Shown piece after piece: positions 11,437-19,593 of a stretch of 64,000 bases of DNA. The notes under the pieces were generated by a model. That model saw nothing but the letters and a program-made list of their open reading frames with translations. It made no database searches and was not told where the DNA came from. Source of the DNA: an uncultured Umboniibacter sp. (lineage in GTDB: Bacteria > Pseudomonadota > Gammaproteobacteria > Pseudomonadales > DSM-25080); assembly GCF_947497555.1 (NCBI RefSeq), contig NZ_CANMGY010000009.1, positions 1-64,000 on the forward strand, given 5' to 3'. A program made the translations under genes and the position numbers. Positions within the stretch are counted from its first letter, which is position 1, and each line of letters starts with the position of its first letter.

Positions 11437-11460
11437 AAGGCGCCGCTTTAGGGGAGGGTA

Positions 11461-11490
11461 AAAGTTATGTACCCGACCCCAATTAGATGC
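11461..11490 (-). repeat. Repeat element, right copy 2 (inverted), overlapping the nadE stop
   Basis: AAAGTTATGTACCCGACCCC followed by AATTAGATGCC is the inverse of left copy 1b. The TAA that ends nadE (11483-11485) lies inside this repeat, in its AATTAGATGC part, so the last codons of nadE border or belong to the element. Confidence 0.7.
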
Positions 11491-13096
11491 CGGGTTTCCA
11501 GCCATTGGTGATCGGATAGCGACGGTCTCGGCCAAAGCCTCGCTGAGAAATGCGGACGCCGATGGGTGCTTGGCGGCGTTTGTATTCGTTGACGTCGACG
11601 AGGCGAATGACGCGGTGAACATCATCTGCATCAAACCCCGCGGCGATAATCCTGTCTCGAGACTCGTCGCAATCGATGTAGCGATAAAGGATTTGGTCCA
11701 AAATGTCGTAGGACGGGAGGTTGTCCTCGTCCTTTTGATCTGGAGCAAGTTCCGCTGAGGGTGGACGATCGATAACGCGTTGCGGAATCACTGGGGAGAC
11801 GGTATTGCGATAGGCTGATAACTCGAACACGAGCGTTTTGGGGACATCCTTAAGGACATCGAAGCCACCCGCCATGTCACCATAAAGGGTTGAATAGCCT
11901 ACTGCGACTTCACTCTTATTACCGGTAGTGAGTACTAGCGAACCATTCTTATTAGATAGCGCCATGAGCAGCACGCCGCGCGCACGCGCCTGAAGGTTTT
12001 GTTCGGTGGTATCCGCTTCACGCCCAGCAAAATGCGGCGCTAATTCCTTCATAAAGGAATCATAGATCCCCTCAATGGAAATAACTTGGTAGTCGACCCC
12101 TAGCGTATTGGCCTCTTCGGCCGCATCTTGAATACTCATCTCTGAGGTATAGCGGAACGGCATCATAACCGCCGAAACACGCTCGGCACCTAAGGCATCC
12201 ACCGCAATCGCCAGCGTTAGTGCCGAATCAATACCGCCAGACAACCCCAGCACAACACTTGGGAAACCATTCTTATTCACATAATCGCGCACGCCAACCA
12301 CTAACGCTTGATAGGCTGAATCTAAGTAGGATAACTCCACCGCGCGTTCAGCAGTTTGAATCTTCACACCGTCATCGGTATCGATATCTACATAGGCCAG
12401 CTGTTCTTCATAGCGCGTTAATTCGGACAGTACCTCGCCATCCTTAGCAACCAATAGCGAGCCCCCATCGAATACCAACTCGTCCTGGCCACCCACTTGG
12501 TTCACATATACGATGGCCGAATTGGCCTCGTTAGCTCGGGTTTGCAGTAACTCAATACGCTCGGACTGTTTGTTCTGGTGGAAGGGTGAGGCGCTAAGAT
12601 TAATTAGCACATCAATTTCACCCTCTGAGTAATCTTCGCAGATGCCGCGATGCCAGATGTCTTCACAAATCGACACCCCGAAATTAACACCCAGGAAGTC
12701 CACCAACATCAGCTCACTGCCGGCGGTGAAGTATCGATGCTCATCAAAAACTTGATAGTTAGGCAACTTCTGCTTGAAATATTCGCCCACCAGCTCACCG
12801 CCATCGAAAAAGCCGGCTGCGTTATAGAGTTTGCCGCCCTCATGGCGAGGGTAACCTACCACCACGGCAATCCCGTCTGTGGCCATCGCGATTTCTTTCA
12901 GCGCGCGCTCCACACGTGCCTTCAAGCTTGGACGTAGCAATAAATCCTCAGGCGGATAACCCGTTAGAGTCAGTTCGGGGAAGATCACTAAATCTGCACC
13001 CTGAGATTTCGCCTCAGCAATGGTCTTTAGAATCACTAAGGTGTTGCCCTCGATAGCCCCTACGTGAGGATTAATTTGTGCCATCGCTAATTTCAT
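11483..13096 (-). CDS. nadE: Glutamine-dependent NAD+ synthetase
   Basis: Amidates nicotinic acid adenine dinucleotide to NAD+ using glutamine and ATP; cytoplasmic. The 537 residues fuse an N-terminal nitrilase-type glutaminase with a C-terminal synthetase. The glutaminase Glu-Lys-Cys triad is Glu41 (FPELTLTGY), Lys110 (KLPNY) and Cys144 (SICEDIWH). The synthetase has the PP-loop LGLSGGIDSALT near 283. AGGAAC precedes the ATG. It is divergent from pilS, and its 3' end runs into a repeat that supplies the stop codon. In P. aeruginosa nadE lies elsewhere, so this location is a local rearrangement. Confidence 0.95.
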   Translation of the reverse strand: MKLAMAQINPHVGAIEGNTLVILKTIAEAKSQGADLVIFPELTLTGYPPEDLLLRPSLKARVERALKEIAMATDGIAVVVGYPRHEGGKLYNAAGFFDGGELVGEYFKQKLPNYQVFDEHRYFTAGSELMLVDFLGVNFGVSICEDIWHRGICEDYSEGEIDVLINLSASPFHQNKQSERIELLQTRANEANSAIVYVNQVGGQDELVFDGGSLLVAKDGEVLSELTRYEEQLAYVDIDTDDGVKIQTAERAVELSYLDSAYQALVVGVRDYVNKNGFPSVVLGLSGGIDSALTLAIAVDALGAERVSAVMMPFRYTSEMSIQDAAEEANTLGVDYQVISIEGIYDSFMKELAPHFAGREADTTEQNLQARARGVLLMALSNKNGSLVLTTGNKSEVAVGYSTLYGDMAGGFDVLKDVPKTLVFELSAYRNTVSPVIPQRVIDRPPSAELAPDQKDEDNLPSYDILDQILYRYIDCDESRDRIIAAGFDADDVHRVIRLVDVNEYKRRQAPIGVRISQRGFGRDRRYPITNGWKPGI

Positions 13097-13225
13097 GTCG
13101 GTTCCTGCTTAGATGTACCCGTAATGGGCGCTATTGTTCACAATTACTGGTAGAAAGGCAAAGTGTCTTTATACCTAAACAAATGTCACTTACACTCAAC
13201 TATCCCTAAACAGATAAAGAGCTCT

Positions 13226-14800
13226 ATGGTTGCTACAAAATTCGCGCTATCGCAACAGCGATATCTCACACTAAGAAGCTACAGTATATACCGTCTGCTG
13301 CTCGCTATTGCACTAATCACTTTGCTATGGGGGGACTTAACTCAGCAACTGGTTGGTAACTTTCATAGCGAAGTTTTTAAGTATAGTGTTTACGCGCTAG
13401 GCCTCGTTGGGCTAATTGGGCTGAGCGTAATCTTCCGTCCTCCGTTCAATCCTAATAACCAAGAGGTTGTGGGTTGGTTACTTACAGACACCTGCCTAAC
13501 CTTCGCGATTATCTATGCTTCCGGAGGCATTGGCAGCAGTTTACTCCCGCTCTACCTAGTGATCGTAGTGGTTGGTGCGGTTTTACTTCGAGGACAGCTC
13601 GTTTTTCTTATCGCCTCAGTAGCAACCATCAGCCTACTTGTTGCAGCCGCGTCTCTGGCGAATAACTCATCTGAATCGCAATCACTGTTTACCGCGGCCG
13701 CTTGGGGCTTTGGCCTATTTTTGATGGCTGGGAGTGTTTCGCTGTTGGCTAAACGACTCTACGCCACCATGGAATCCGAGGAAGCGCAATCATCGCTTAT
13801 TGCTGAGCTACAAGCGGTGAACAATCGTATTATTGGCCGGATGAATACGGGGGTTATTGTGGTGGATCATCAGCTTAACGTGAAGCAGATCAATCCTGCT
13901 GCAAAGCGACTATTAGGCTGTGAAAGTGAAGATATCCTTAACCTTAGCGCGTTAAGCGATGCCGCCGACTGTTTTCAGCAATGGCAAGATAACCCTCACC
14001 ACTATTCTCAAGAAATTTCCGTTGACGACACGCATGTCATTAAACTCAGTTTTGTTGAACTGGTTGAACAGCAGGAGAGTTTAATTTTCATCGAAGATCA
14101 GGCCCGCCTTCGCTATCGAGTTGAACAGATGAAGCTCGCTTCGCTTGGCCATTTAACCGCCAGTATCGCCCACGAAATTCGCAATCCTCTCAGTGCGATT
14201 AGTTATGCGCGTGAACTTCTCGCGCAGGCGCCCGAACTCTCAGACGAATCACGGCATTTTTTAGATATTATTAAACGCCAAGAAAATCGTGTGAATCGAA
14301 TCATTAGCAACACCTTTGAACTGTCCAAGAATGATAGTGTTAACAGTGAACGTATCGAATTCTCGAGCTTTATCTCCGCTGTCTTACAGGAAATGCAGGA
14401 ACTGCACGATTTCCAAAGCGGCGACATAAAGATTGCTGCTGAGCAATCAAATTTTATTATTGAATTTGATCGAGATCACTTGCGCCAAATCACCATGAAT
14501 CTACTTGAGAATGCCAAACGCTATGGCAAACTGCCCATTACGCTGGAATACCGAATCCTAGCGGGGGCGCTTTCGATTGACGTGTGTGATCAGGGCGAAA
14601 CCTTAGATGACGCAACACAAAAGCAGATTTTTGAGCCATTCTTCACACAGTCGGATAGTGGCACCGGTCTAGGTTTGTATATTAGCCGCCAGCTGTGCCA
14701 AGCTAATCGCGCTAACCTTATGTATAGCAATCACCGAGGACATTCTCGGTTCAGCATTGTAATCTCAAGCTGGTCGAAGACCACCGATGACTCTAAATAG
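13226..14800 (+). CDS. pilS: Sensor histidine kinase PilS
   Basis: Membrane kinase that phosphorylates PilR and so controls sigma-54-dependent pilin transcription. About six hydrophobic helices fill the first 180 residues. A PAS-like region (around NRIIGRMNTGVIVVDHQLNV) follows, then the HisKA motif SIAHEIRNPLSAI with the phospho-acceptor His, and HATPase boxes (NLLENAKRYG, GTGLGLYIS). I chose ATG 13226, which has AAAGAG upstream, over a GTG at 13163. pilR follows directly; this is the order found downstream of bamD in Pseudomonas. Confidence 0.92.
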   Translation: MVATKFALSQQRYLTLRSYSIYRLLLAIALITLLWGDLTQQLVGNFHSEVFKYSVYALGLVGLIGLSVIFRPPFNPNNQEVVGWLLTDTCLTFAIIYASGGIGSSLLPLYLVIVVVGAVLLRGQLVFLIASVATISLLVAAASLANNSSESQSLFTAAAWGFGLFLMAGSVSLLAKRLYATMESEEAQSSLIAELQAVNNRIIGRMNTGVIVVDHQLNVKQINPAAKRLLGCESEDILNLSALSDAADCFQQWQDNPHHYSQEISVDDTHVIKLSFVELVEQQESLIFIEDQARLRYRVEQMKLASLGHLTASIAHEIRNPLSAISYARELLAQAPELSDESRHFLDIIKRQENRVNRIISNTFELSKNDSVNSERIEFSSFISAVLQEMQELHDFQSGDIKIAAEQSNFIIEFDRDHLRQITMNLLENAKRYGKLPITLEYRILAGALSIDVCDQGETLDDATQKQIFEPFFTQSDSGTGLGLYISRQLCQANRANLMYSNHRGHSRFSIVISSWSKTTDDSK

Positions 14801-14807
14801 GAACACC

Positions 14808-16151
14808 ATGAAAGACGCCAGAATTTTAATTGTCGACGACGAAGCTGATATCCGTGAATTACTGGAGATTGCCTTGCTTCGCATGGGGGCGAATACCTCT
14901 ACGGCACGCTCGGTGAATGATGCCTACGCCAAGCTCGACGAAAACGAATTCGATCTTATACTGACCGACATGAAGATGCCGGGCGGAGATGGCTTAGATA
15001 TTATTCGACACGTACAAACACTCAAAAATCAGCCTCCCGTTGCCATGCTCACTGCATACGGGAATACGGAACTCGCTGTCGAGGCACTGAAGGCAGGCGC
15101 CTTTGACTTTGTCTCCAAGCCCATTGCTCTAGACAAGCTGAAGTCGCTCGTTGAGGGCGCAGTGAATATACCAAAGACCAGTATCGCAGCGAAGGCGAGC
15201 CTCATTATCGGCGAGTCGATTCCCATTCAAAAGCTTCGCAAACAAATCACTAAGCTCAGCAACAGCATGGCGCCCGTTTATATTTCGGGTGAATCCGGGA
15301 GCGGCAAGGAGTTAGTCGCTAGGGCACTTCATAATGAAGGGAGCCGAGCGGCACAGCCCTTCGTGCCGGTTAACTGTGGCGCCATTCCAGCTGAACTTAT
15401 GGAAAGTGAATTCTTCGGGCATAAAAAGGGCAGTTTCACTGGGGCTAATTCCGACAAAGCGGGCTTATTCATTTCGGCCAACGGCGGTACACTATTCCTG
15501 GACGAAGTAGCCGACTTGCCATTAGAGATGCAAGTGAAGCTTCTACGCGCAATCCAAGAACGTGGCGTCCGAGCGGTTGGTGGCGAAACTGAGCAATCTG
15601 TCGACGCCCGGATTCTCTGCGCAACCCATAAAGATCTGTCGGTGGAAGTAGAAGCCGGACGTTTTCGTCAAGACCTATACTATCGCCTCAACGTTATCGA
15701 ACTACCCGTTCCGCCATTACGTGAACGAACCAGTGATTTACCGATGTTAATCGATCACTTCCTCACCCGCTTCGCGGCGCAGTCTGATTGTACTCGCCCA
15801 GAATTAAGTGAGAGCGCGAAACAGACATTAGCCCACTATGCCTTTCCTGGAAATGTTCGCGAACTTGAAAACATTCTCGAACGTGCTTTCACGCTCTGCG
15901 AGGATGACAAAATCGAAACCGCTGACTTAGGGTTGAGCGCCAACCGAAGCGATATGATTGAGAGTATTGATGACGTTGAAAATATTGACGAATTCTTGGC
16001 AGTCTTGGAGCGTCAGGTGCTCATTCGTGCGTTAGAAAAAACCAAAGGAAATCGCACCGAAGCGGCGAAAAATCTAGGCATCAGCTTTCGGAGTATTCGC
16101 TACCGATTGGAGCGCCTAAACATTAATGTCGATGAGATTGATACGCCCTAA
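14808..16151 (+). CDS. pilR: Sigma-54 response regulator PilR
   Basis: NtrC-family activator of type IV pilin genes. The receiver domain has the acidic pair VDDE and phospho-acceptor Asp54 (LILTDMKMPG). The AAA+ domain has Walker A SGESGSGKE and the sigma-54 contact loop in its GSFTGA form. The C-terminus carries a Fis-type helix-turn-helix (EAAKNLGISFRSIRYRLERL). The ATG at 14808 lies 7 bases after the pilS stop and has AGGAAC upstream; an earlier in-frame ATG at 14787 overlaps pilS and lacks a site. The expected main pilin target is not in the window. Confidence 0.94.
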   Translation: MKDARILIVDDEADIRELLEIALLRMGANTSTARSVNDAYAKLDENEFDLILTDMKMPGGDGLDIIRHVQTLKNQPPVAMLTAYGNTELAVEALKAGAFDFVSKPIALDKLKSLVEGAVNIPKTSIAAKASLIIGESIPIQKLRKQITKLSNSMAPVYISGESGSGKELVARALHNEGSRAAQPFVPVNCGAIPAELMESEFFGHKKGSFTGANSDKAGLFISANGGTLFLDEVADLPLEMQVKLLRAIQERGVRAVGGETEQSVDARILCATHKDLSVEVEAGRFRQDLYYRLNVIELPVPPLRERTSDLPMLIDHFLTRFAAQSDCTRPELSESAKQTLAHYAFPGNVRELENILERAFTLCEDDKIETADLGLSANRSDMIESIDDVENIDEFLAVLERQVLIRALEKTKGNRTEAAKNLGISFRSIRYRLERLNINVDEIDTP

Positions 16152-16240
16152 GCGCGCCCTTCGCTCCAGCCGCCTCTCCTAACGAAGTTAAAAAGAAGCG
16201 AAGTTAATATCTTAGCGACGCTGATGATTAAGGGGAGCTT

Positions 16241-16303
16241 ATGATCCAGCAGTGTTACACCTTAAACAACAGCCTCGGTGCTAACTGCTGCCCACCAAAA
16301 TGA
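16241..16303 (+). CDS. Tiny ORF 1 upstream of fimT (20 codons)
   Basis: AAGGGGAG sits three bases before an ATG that opens a 20-codon frame ending at TGA 16301-16303. The product would hold three cysteines, including a CCPPK tail. Its stop overlaps the start of the next tiny ORF as ATGA. The strong ribosome-binding site is the only positive evidence; it could be a leader peptide that carries ribosomes toward fimT, or chance. Confidence 0.35.
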   Translation: MIQQCYTLNNSLGANCCPPK

Positions 16304-16374
16304 AGAAATTCATGAATCCTCTATCTTTACGGAGGGTTCAGCACGAAGTTTCATTGCTACGCTACCTCGTATGA
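16300..16374 (+). CDS. Tiny ORF 2 upstream of fimT (24 codons)
   Basis: Starts at the ATGA overlap with tiny ORF 1 and ends at TGA 16372-16374, which overlaps the fimT ATG (16371) in the same ATGA manner. It begins MKKFMNP and is rich in Arg and Leu. It has no ribosome-binding site of its own, so translation would depend on ORF 1. No similarity recognised. Confidence 0.3.
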   Translation: MKKFMNPLSLRRVQHEVSLLRYLV

Positions 16375-16913
16375 TCTCACCCGCTATTCCACCTCAAACC
16401 AAGTCCTACTCACCCGATCGCCCTCGGGGCAATGAGCGAGGGTTATTGCTTGTAGAGCTCTTGGCCTACCTATTAATCTTTAGTTTGCTGAGTTCCACGT
16501 TCATGAGCTGGTTAGATTACTTACAACGGCAACGACTAGCGAGCGAACTTAATCAACTTCAGCAAGCCTTCCGAGGTGCACAACAGTTTGCTATTGCCTC
16601 GGGTAGAACCGTATTTGTATGCTTGGCGACTACCAATAATCAATGTATTTCTGATCCCTCTGCAGGATCGAAGTGGCTCGTTCATCAGGATATTGCGAAT
16701 CCCTCATCGCCGTCTGAAGCCAATATTTTACAGAGCCTGCCGCGTAATCCTCAGGTAAGGGCAAGCGGACGATGGCTGGTATGGGGAGTGGGCCGCGATG
16801 GGCTCATGCGTTCCTGGGGAAGTTGGTTGGTTTGCAGTGGCGAGCAGGGTGCCAAAGTCACCATCAATAGGGGCTTAAGGTTCAGCACCAGTCAAACGGT
16901 ATGTGATGAGTAG
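16371..16913 (+). CDS. fimT: FimT/GspH-type minor pseudopilin
   Basis: Prepilin-like protein expected to join the minor-pilin complex at the pilus tip. The class III signal is GNERG followed by LLLVELLAYLLIFSLL: a Gly before the cleavage point, a Glu at mature position 5, and a hydrophobic helix. The soluble domain holds GRTVFVCLATTNN, like the FimT/GspH family strand around SR..V.LC, and four cysteines. ATG 16371 gives a 24-residue leader; a GTG at 16278 would give 55, unusually long. It is on the opposite strand from pilV-pilE. FimT and FimU cannot be told apart here. Confidence 0.75.
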   Translation: MISPAIPPQTKSYSPDRPRGNERGLLLVELLAYLLIFSLLSSTFMSWLDYLQRQRLASELNQLQQAFRGAQQFAIASGRTVFVCLATTNNQCISDPSAGSKWLVHQDIANPSSPSEANILQSLPRNPQVRASGRWLVWGVGRDGLMRSWGSWLVCSGEQGAKVTINRGLRFSTSQTVCDE

Positions 16914-16936
16914 CGTCTCATCAGATCGAACCGTTA

Positions 16937-16954
16937 GGCGGATCTAAATCCGCC
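16937..16954. terminator. Hairpin between convergent fimT and pilE
   Basis: GGCGGAT-CTAA-ATCCGCC is a perfect 7-bp stem between two convergent genes. There is no T-run, so it may be a weak terminator or a transcript-end stabiliser. Confidence 0.4.
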
Positions 16955-17010
16955 ACCAGCATCGGCTCATCCAGGTGCATCATAGCGAGATTAAGTACGA
17001 CTATTCCGAC

Positions 17011-17367
17011 TTAGCCCATACATTCAACGCCAGCCAAATGACTCACTCGAATACTGGGGCAAGCAGTTTCCACCCCCGTCCGAGCCTGTGCAACAAGATG
17101 AAAGCCGCCGGCTTCAAGCACTTCAAAATCAACACTAAACTCCGTCTCTAGTTGAAGCGCTGTGACACTTTCCACCCACTCATAGCTTCCATTCGCCAGC
17201 GCGTGACGGTTAAGTTGCTGCTGCACAATCTGCCACTGCTGGCGCCGATGCTCGTCTTCGGCTCGAAGCACATATTGATGGTATTGTGGCAGCGCGATAG
17301 CACTCAGTACGCCCACAATCGCCATCACCACCATAATTTCAATCAGCGAAAATCCCCTCGCTCTCAT
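17011..17367 (-). CDS. pilE: Minor pilin PilE-like
   Basis: Type IV prepilin of 118 residues starting MRARG then FSLIEIMVVMAIVGVLSAIA: a short basic leader, Gly at the cleavage point, Phe1 and Glu5, and the N-terminal assembly helix. Two C-terminal cysteines (ACPSI and VEC) could form the pilin D-loop. The start at 17367 has GGAG correctly placed and lies 29 bases inside the upstream gene; longer in-frame starts would bury the leader. Last gene of the pilVWX-(pilY1-like)-pilE operon, the place of pilE in Pseudomonas. Confidence 0.85.
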   Translation of the reverse strand: MRARGFSLIEIMVVMAIVGVLSAIALPQYHQYVLRAEDEHRRQQWQIVQQQLNRHALANGSYEWVESVTALQLETEFSVDFEVLEAGGFHLVAQARTGVETACPSIRVSHLAGVECMG

Positions 17368-18058
17368 CCAGCTCCCTCCGGTAAATGATCTGAATGCTAC
17401 GCACGGCATGATGGTATCGAACCTCCCCGTCATCCGCGGATGCACCGTTTGCAATGGCTAACTCCATGGTGAAATCACGGCCTATCAAGCTGATATTTTC
17501 AACCACCAGCTCATGATTATTAGCCCCCTCTGTTTCTAGAAATTCAATCAAGCACGCTTGGATGAGTGGTAGCTTGGCATTCGCCCATTGGGAACGCAGC
17601 CATTCACATAACCATTGCTGGATGGCCGCCTGAGAGTGACCTCGCGAGGAACGAAAAGGGGAGTTCGGTGTCTCGCTTAACCCTTCGCTGAGAGCAGGTG
17701 TTTTTGGATCATCATCTAGCAGTGTTGAAACGCCACTAATGAGAAAGTTGAGGTAATTCCCAGATATACCGCGATAGCCGTCTATTTCACAGTCCCCCTG
17801 ACCCAACTCAAGTACTAAACCACTGCTACGCCAACAGGCATCAAACTCAAACGGGCCCGGATACTCAACGCTCGGAGCATACACAGGTAAGCTGTCCATC
17901 GAAGCTGCCCCACTAACATCACCAGCCCCAGCCGCTGCTTCTAACTCAGCCGCTGTTACAACAGCCACGTTAACTGGGCAGCAATAGCCCATTAACGAAC
18001 CTACCCAGAGCAGCAAATTCAGTTGCCGGACAAGCGGTTTAAAACTACCAAACGCCAT
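17339..18058 (-). CDS. Short PilY1-like secreted protein in the pilY1 position
   Basis: 239 residues with a signal peptide (hydrophobic stretch about 12-24). The gene lies exactly where pilY1 stands in the Pseudomonas minor-pilin operon, between pilX and pilE. A segment reading DACWRSSG...SGNYLNFL (roughly 75-110) resembles the conserved N-terminal GNFLNW region of PilY1 proteins, but the roughly 1000-residue remainder, including the C-terminal beta-propeller, is absent. It overlaps pilX by 14 bases and pilE by 29, so it looks like an intact coupled gene and not a decaying one. Identity as a reduced PilY1 is inference from position plus one motif. Confidence 0.5.
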   Translation of the reverse strand: MAFGSFKPLVRQLNLLLWVGSLMGYCCPVNVAVVTAAELEAAAGAGDVSGAASMDSLPVYAPSVEYPGPFEFDACWRSSGLVLELGQGDCEIDGYRGISGNYLNFLISGVSTLLDDDPKTPALSEGLSETPNSPFRSSRGHSQAAIQQWLCEWLRSQWANAKLPLIQACLIEFLETEGANNHELVVENISLIGRDFTMELAIANGASADDGEVRYHHAVRSIQIIYRRELDESEGIFAD

Positions 18059-18602
18059 AGAGCAACCAGCCCTCCTGAGTAATAAAGACGATGTCGTGAA
18101 GTCCCTGCTGATCCTCCAGCCCTACCGCGAACGAGGCCCGCAAATAAGGTCTCCTTGTACCATCTAGATTTAGAAAGCAGAGAAACTCAATACCGGAGTA
18201 AACATTCGCGCCATTCGCAGATTCGGTTCTTGTCATCCAGCTGGGATCAAAGCCTCCCGCCTCAGCCAAGTAGGGAACTTCCGGTTGAAATACACTATCT
18301 CGGTTTCGCTCACAGCTTTCACTTTTTTCGCGATTCGTCCAATGCCCCATAAAACATCTACCGGAGTAACAGCTACCATCACTAAAGATCACTAAGCCCT
18401 GGTCGAAAAGTTGTTGTTGAGCTTGATCAAAGAAGCGTTCCGATTGTGCCCGATAGTCGTCACGCTGAGTTCGTAGCGCCTGATGCTGGACGGATAAATT
18501 ACTCATCGAAACCGCTGCGACCACCGCTAGGGTGGCAAGCATCATCAATATAAGACCGGTGAGTAATGCGGAACCCTGAAGCCTCGAATTAAACTTCTCC
18601 AT
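18045..18602 (-). CDS. pilX: Minor pilin PilX-like
   Basis: 185-residue pseudopilin with a short basic leader and a hydrophobic N-terminal helix (GSALLTGLILMMLATLAVVAA, positions about 10-31), matching the PilX pattern, where the usual Glu5 is weak or missing. The rest is soluble and contains six cysteines. It overlaps pilW by 14 bases and the next gene by 14 bases. Assignment rests on the helix and on its position after pilW; sequence similarity beyond the helix is low, as is common for PilX. Confidence 0.75.
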   Translation of the reverse strand: MEKFNSRLQGSALLTGLILMMLATLAVVAAVSMSNLSVQHQALRTQRDDYRAQSERFFDQAQQQLFDQGLVIFSDGSCYSGRCFMGHWTNREKSESCERNRDSVFQPEVPYLAEAGGFDPSWMTRTESANGANVYSGIEFLCFLNLDGTRRPYLRASFAVGLEDQQGLHDIVFITQEGWLLYGVW

Positions 18603-19593
18603 CTACCCTCGCCTCAAGGTTCGCTAGCTCAGCTTCATAGATCGGCACCTGTTGTTGCGCTAATTTCGATTTACCAGCAACAGGCCAAACTCGACGGTGT
18701 GTGGGTGCCCCCACTATCAGTTGTAGGGCTTCATGCTCGTTCGCTAACTCCATAGCAATGAGCTGTGGTGCCACGGTATTCTCGTGGTAGCGCCATTGCA
18801 GCCAGTCACCCTCATACCAAGCCCAACGCCATGTCCCGCTGTAGGAAGAAATGGTATTGGTGGCTCCGCCCGCGCTGTTCAATACCGAAAACATTTCTGC
18901 GGTAGTGCTCGGAGATGGGTTGGTGGTAGGTGTCAGTCGCCAGGGATGGCGATGTTCCCGGAGCTTTAATACGCCCGATGAATTATCGAACTGCCAATGT
19001 TGGGTGCGCAGAAAAACCAGTTCGCCATTTTCCTGTTGATTACGGTAGAGGCAGTCCTCACGCTGCCCTATACATTTAGCTAGGTCATAGCGATAGAAGC
19101 CATCACTGCGAGTACCCAATGGGGGCTCAGATACCGCGAGTTCAGCTCCGTCACAGTACGGTGACACTAGCCAATCACCCTCTTCCAATTTACGTGACGA
19201 ATACAGCCTCACTTGATCACTGACAAGTTGCCAATACGCTCGATCCTTATGCTCCGGTACCAACACAGTAAACTCCTGCCGAGGATCCTTAGGTGACAGC
19301 AATGGGGACGGTAGTGAGAAATCAAGACAGCTGCGATTCATGCCTTGCTCAGCACTGGCCATGACTTGCTCGGCGAGTTGTAACTGGCGAGCACTTTGCT
19401 CTGAACTCTTTGCCAAGCTATAGGCGAAGCGATTCTGACTGAGAACAAAATCAATGAGTGCGGTGAGAACTAGTGCCGAAATGAGCATACCTATAAGCAG
19501 TGATATTAAGGAGAAACCAGTCATAGTTGAAAGCTTCTGAGCAGCTGGCAAGGTAGGTGTTGCATGGCAACGACGGTAGGTTAGTAGCCACAT
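18589..19593 (-). CDS. pilW: Minor pilin PilW-like
   Basis: 334-residue pseudopilin. The prepilin peptidase site is MTG followed by FSLISLLIGMLISALVLTAL, with Ser in place of the usual Glu5. GGAGG placed before ATG 19593 favours the longer form with a 25-residue leader; ATG 19524 would give a two-residue leader and has no site. The start overlaps the pilV stop by one base (TAATG). The large soluble domain with several cysteines fits PilW. Works with PilV, PilX and PilE to prime pilus assembly. Confidence 0.82.
   Translation of the reverse strand: MWLLTYRRCHATPTLPAAQKLSTMTGFSLISLLIGMLISALVLTALIDFVLSQNRFAYSLAKSSEQSARQLQLAEQVMASAEQGMNRSCLDFSLPSPLLSPKDPRQEFTVLVPEHKDRAYWQLVSDQVRLYSSRKLEEGDWLVSPYCDGAELAVSEPPLGTRSDGFYRYDLAKCIGQREDCLYRNQQENGELVFLRTQHWQFDNSSGVLKLREHRHPWRLTPTTNPSPSTTAEMFSVLNSAGGATNTISSYSGTWRWAWYEGDWLQWRYHENTVAPQLIAMELANEHEALQLIVGAPTHRRVWPVAGKSKLAQQQVPIYEAELANLEARVDGEV

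Noticed and set aside
11431-11748. 105-codon minus-strand ORF over the 3' end of nadE
   Set aside because: Out-of-frame shadow of nadE, which is intact and has clear domains to its end.
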